Source: a bacterium
Lineage (GTDB): Bacteria > Patescibacteria > Dojkabacteria > SC72
Assembly: GCA_029553845.1 (NCBI GenBank)
Contig: JAKPKF010000193.1
Coordinates: 1 to 11,438, forward strand
DNA length: 11,438 nt
Direction of reading: 5' to 3'
Position 1 is the stretch's first letter. Every line of letters starts with the position of its first letter. The translations under genes and the position numbers were made by a program. Below, one piece after another: positions 10,301 to 11,438 of the stretch. The notes under the pieces were generated by a model. That model was not told the DNA's origin, did no database searches, and saw only the letters and a list, made by a program, of their open reading frames with translations.

Positions 10301-10528
10301 TTTGCTATGCTTTCCGTCAACATACATTCTACGCCAATACTCAGCAAAGAACAATGTGGCCTCTTTGCATACTGTTATGAATGGATTATTCAAGTTTATA
10401 ACATGAGTTCTTTTTTCAAGGAGATCTCTCAATTCCTTGAACTCTTCTTCAGTGATTTTTAACTTCCACAGAGGAAGTGGACATTCTTCAAGTCCTCTTT
10501 TTTGGAGTATTGTCTCGAAGTAACTCAT
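7328..10528 (-). CDS. druH: DruH-like protein (STY4851/ECs_5259-type), type III Druantia
   Basis: Large protein of 1066 aa with no recognised enzymatic motif. The ATG at 10528 (MSYFETILQKRGL) is chosen over an in-frame GTG at 10603, because the GTG lies inside the inverted repeat and upstream of the -7 box, and the 25 extra residues look like translated leader. Visible marks are PLW at residues 19-21, AEYWRR at 62-67 followed by a short helical stretch, and QGGLPMKLVT at 126-135. A long beta-rich middle (about 230-720) is followed by a helix-rich C-terminal third. The N-terminal pattern and position directly before a DUF1998 helicase match the DruH family of type III Druantia, where DruH and DruE together give phage resistance; the activity of DruH is not known. 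The stop is 4 nt before the druE ATG. Family assignment is by recognition and gene order. The alternative is an unrelated large protein of a helicase defence module. Confidence 0.68.
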   Translation of the reverse strand: MSYFETILQKRGLEECPLPLWKLKITEEEFKELRDLLEKRTHVINLNNPFITVCKEATLFFAEYWRRMYVDGKHSKQMVYDALESTRPSVNYSNEFYEAARRGAKMLKIEKYDGGRADPLNDMLYQGGLPMKLVTANITNSVWDRFTRGLVNRKINFEELNLGLVASQSKCMKDYCEQLILGVEAERHLLMPFYCANENDVWFLYLKELAKQEKVRRHQLHPFSLTWEFRIDTVEKKIYTKYIVKGLQRLPQVFLEEQGIDDIGFFSVQVRKNGQAVDTFDYANNFCRYPVFSKHPCENGDFISLFLHNQEYAHIGEDLDISVPHLLYRNKDGKYELGNQLGRQESIILIPDGWNLQTETNLDIYEYSWGMTKLQGLHIPSDYTDNIVLKGEDGCITLGMNAPLYWTELQSSPLYVPDVIESLYDANKCAFTLCYDTEDGTESKRHNVQYRNKWQNVWTETPSFGEIFARAIDTNGNYVAPLRFINIGEGLVISLQKADKSSCQIKVSWAHGHVSTTEGEKKIGDVWEIKKENCHDPRKIRFTFTPSGNSKNQFDISIKAPFKDFSIKNIYGDDIENDCWIPYSDIDKYQYHLVGQDIREYTYGNVRRELRWKGEKLYIFEDGRALKTIPYEGSLLTLFDSREAIRSLLERTAQNMLNAEVNVQFVLSNGQRIAFGIKESPFRPRQISDGRVVITGKKRKPFKFTGVLKLIKLDEPNLEPLEMKYDEESQYYILPEEIRSWGKTILVGRTRGRICPALVDLTKDMNGSYRAENREKAILNIREKLNDSLLGDELWTRIIGWFNRAQQEDIPASSILELYCTAQDYKALLCLAFQLYVKCSDNEEREILKEKLKSFSNDLAFQWYWLQPYLSGIFIQLQNFMSDPMTPAMQDIFIKWAMSHEGEDMMKYLSALNVEEEYMKNLGQCLYDVLTSFTEWIKDLCVSSLIEAYGYVSHGIVEELAETIIKKPKEIRLLELSTDEYIESNQDYLGDEVGTFFNNFNEQGKVGNEMWLYKRVNAVVAHIRKEIDLFSIKDEIQRDKIRRSIIFCSKSCNRHFIVALNNKLSH

Positions 10529-10568
10529 ATTATCATATTGATGGTTATAGATATATTTTAAATCGGCG

Positions 10569-10576
10569 CAAAGATA
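10569..10576 (-). promoter_or_regulatory. Bacteroidetes-type -7 box (TATCTTTG) for the druH-druE operon
   Basis: The minus strand reads TATCTTTGCG here, an exact fit to the Bacteroidetes primary-sigma -7 consensus TAnnTTTG. It would place the transcription start near 10560-10566 and give a leader of about 35 nt before the ATG at 10528. No convincing TTTG -33 element lies 19-21 bp upstream, because that stretch is taken up by the inverted repeat. The promoter is therefore either weak, factor-dependent or regulated through the repeat. The call is from motif match only. Confidence 0.5.
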
Positions 10577-10579
10577 TGG

Positions 10580-10619
10580 GGCATCAGTGCAACCTATCTG
10601 CACTGATGCCAGTTTTTTT
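10580..10619 (+). terminator. Perfect 11-bp inverted repeat with T-tract on the plus strand
   Basis: Arms GGCATCAGTGC (10580-10590) and GCACTGATGCC (10600-10610) are perfectly complementary around a 9-nt loop. Seven T residues follow at 10613-10619 on the plus strand, which is the form of an intrinsic terminator for rightward transcripts. No plus-strand gene is visible for it to serve. Read leftward, the same hairpin lies 7 nt after the DUF499 stop but is followed by CCATATCTTTG, not a T-run, so it would be a weak terminator in the direction of the genes. It also occupies the -33 region of the predicted druH promoter, so an operator role is possible. Confidence 0.55.
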
Positions 10620-11438
10620 ATTCTTCTACGTCAAATTCCAGCCCAAGCTGAGAAGCAGACTCTTTAACACTCTTAACAGTGGCTGAGTTTTCTGTAAGAG
10701 GATTTGCTCCAGTCGTTTTGGCTGTAAATTTGACCTCTATCTTCAGATTGTTATTTCGCAATGTCTGAACAAAACTGGTAAATAACTGAGCATAGTTCTC
10801 CAATGGTACTTGTCCGCTTATAACAACCTTTTGATAGGTCTTTGTCTCAGGAGGTGTTCCTCCTGTAGGCTCACCACCTCCTGTCTCACCTGAGCCAGAA
10901 CCGCCTGTAGCACCGGAGCCTGTTCCTGCACCAGAACCCGTTCCTGTGCCAGTACCAGTTGCTCCAGAAGGCTCAATAACGACAGATGGGTCAACGAGCC
11001 AATAGTCCTCACTTGTTACATCGAGGAATGGTACATTCTCACCTTGGGTTATTCGTGTCCATCTTCCTGGTGCTCCGAAAGCCACGTTAAATACGCCATT
11101 TACGCAATAACGATTGACGGTTTCAGCTATTGCTGATGGGCCAGTAATCATAGGTTTGTCATCAAAACGAAGGAATGTCTCATAAAGCTCCTTTACTGCG
11201 ATTGGACGATTCACTTCTGGAAGCATATTGATTCTATCCAGCAAGTTTCTTCCGATAGCCTTGATGACCCATTCTTCTTCCATGATTTCTGTCATCAGAT
11301 TCATACGTATCTGTGAAGAGAAGTCGCCGGCATAGTTCTTCATTTCATAGCTCTCTATGCCATCTTTTGCAGAATACTTAATCGCAATATTATAGGCGCG
11401 AATCAGGGCTTCATCAACACCGTGTTCGTACTCGCGCT
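10618..11438 (-). CDS. DUF499-family (COG1483-like) defence-associated protein, C-terminal part (5' end outside window)
   Basis: This is the last 272 codons of a longer gene. The reading frame stays open from the ATG at 11343 to the right edge, and residues upstream of that Met (ending in SAKDGIESYE) look like normal protein, so the Met at 11343 is internal. The visible part has a helical region, then a segment typical of the DUF499 C-terminus (DDKPMITG, then YCVNGVFNVAFG, then EDYWLVDP). A Gly/Thr/Ser linker of about 40 residues (10849-10968) leads to a small alpha/beta end domain (KVVISGQVP, KIEVKFTAKT, SASQLGLEFD). DUF499 proteins are predicted AAA-type ATPases found in defence islands, often next to DUF1156 DNA methyltransferases. 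The ATP-binding motifs should lie in the missing N-terminal part and cannot be checked here. The stop is 90 nt from the ATG of the next gene. Family assignment rests on the C-terminal pattern only. Confidence 0.72.
   Translation of the reverse strand, partial: REYEHGVDEALIRAYNIAIKYSAKDGIESYEMKNYAGDFSSQIRMNLMTEIMEEEWVIKAIGRNLLDRINMLPEVNRPIAVKELYETFLRFDDKPMITGPSAIAETVNRYCVNGVFNVAFGAPGRWTRITQGENVPFLDVTSEDYWLVDPSVVIEPSGATGTGTGTGSGAGTGSGATGGSGSGETGGGEPTGGTPPETKTYQKVVISGQVPLENYAQLFTSFVQTLRNNNLKIEVKFTAKTTGANPLTENSATVKSVKESASQLGLEFDVEE
10849..10968 (-). repeat. Gly/Thr/Ser-rich low-complexity linker in the DUF499 gene
   Basis: About 40 codons encode a run made almost only of Gly, Thr, Ser, Ala and later Pro/Glu. 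At DNA level, roughly 10917-10952 holds an imperfect tandem of two 18-bp units that match at 14 of 18 positions. The unit length is a multiple of three, so copy-number change would alter linker length without breaking the frame. It most likely acts as a flexible tether between the ATPase body and the C-terminal domain. Confidence 0.7.

Noticed and set aside
1198..10528. DISARM system (DrmA/DrmB)
   Set aside because: In DISARM the helicase and DUF1998 protein are separate genes and a methyltransferase and PLD gene are expected; here both functions are in one 2041-aa protein next to a DruH-like gene.
10818..11012. 64-aa minus-strand open frame rich in Leu/Val/Gln
   Set aside because: It is the out-of-frame reading of the low-complexity linker in the DUF499 gene; the composition is a by-product of the repeat.

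Overview
The window is a leftward (minus-strand) gene block from what looks like a member of the Bacteroidales. The evidence is moderate-to-low GC, weak or absent Shine-Dalgarno sequences, and a good match to the Bacteroidetes -7 promoter box (TAnnTTTG, here TATCTTTG) ahead of the second gene. Genus cannot be fixed from the sequence alone.

Right to left, in transcription order: (1) the 3' end of a DUF499-family (COG1483-like) gene that runs off the right edge; (2) a 90-bp gap holding a perfect 11-bp inverted repeat and a promoter-like box; (3) a protein of about 1066 aa resembling the STY4851/ECs_5259 family, i.e. DruH; (4) a 2041-aa DEAH-box helicase with zinc knuckles and a DUF1998 region, resembling DruE; (5) a 232-aa HNH endonuclease; (6) an unrecognised 136-aa protein with a possible small beta-barrel N-terminus. 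Genes 3 to 6 are packed with gaps or overlaps of 4, -7 and -1 nt, so they read as one translationally coupled operon. The last 95 bp at the left edge may hold the tail of a converging plus-strand gene, but this is weak.

DruH plus DruE is the composition of a type III Druantia anti-phage system. All helicase motifs are intact, so the system looks functional. What departs from the two-gene type III layout is the coupled HNH nuclease and small protein downstream, and the DUF499 ATPase family member upstream. In other genomes DUF499 is associated with DUF1156 DNA methyltransferases in defence islands. The window may therefore show an expanded Druantia III operon (helicase + DruH + nuclease + small protein) embedded in, or fused with, a DUF499-type defence module. 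The family names come from recognition of motifs and gene order, not from a database search.
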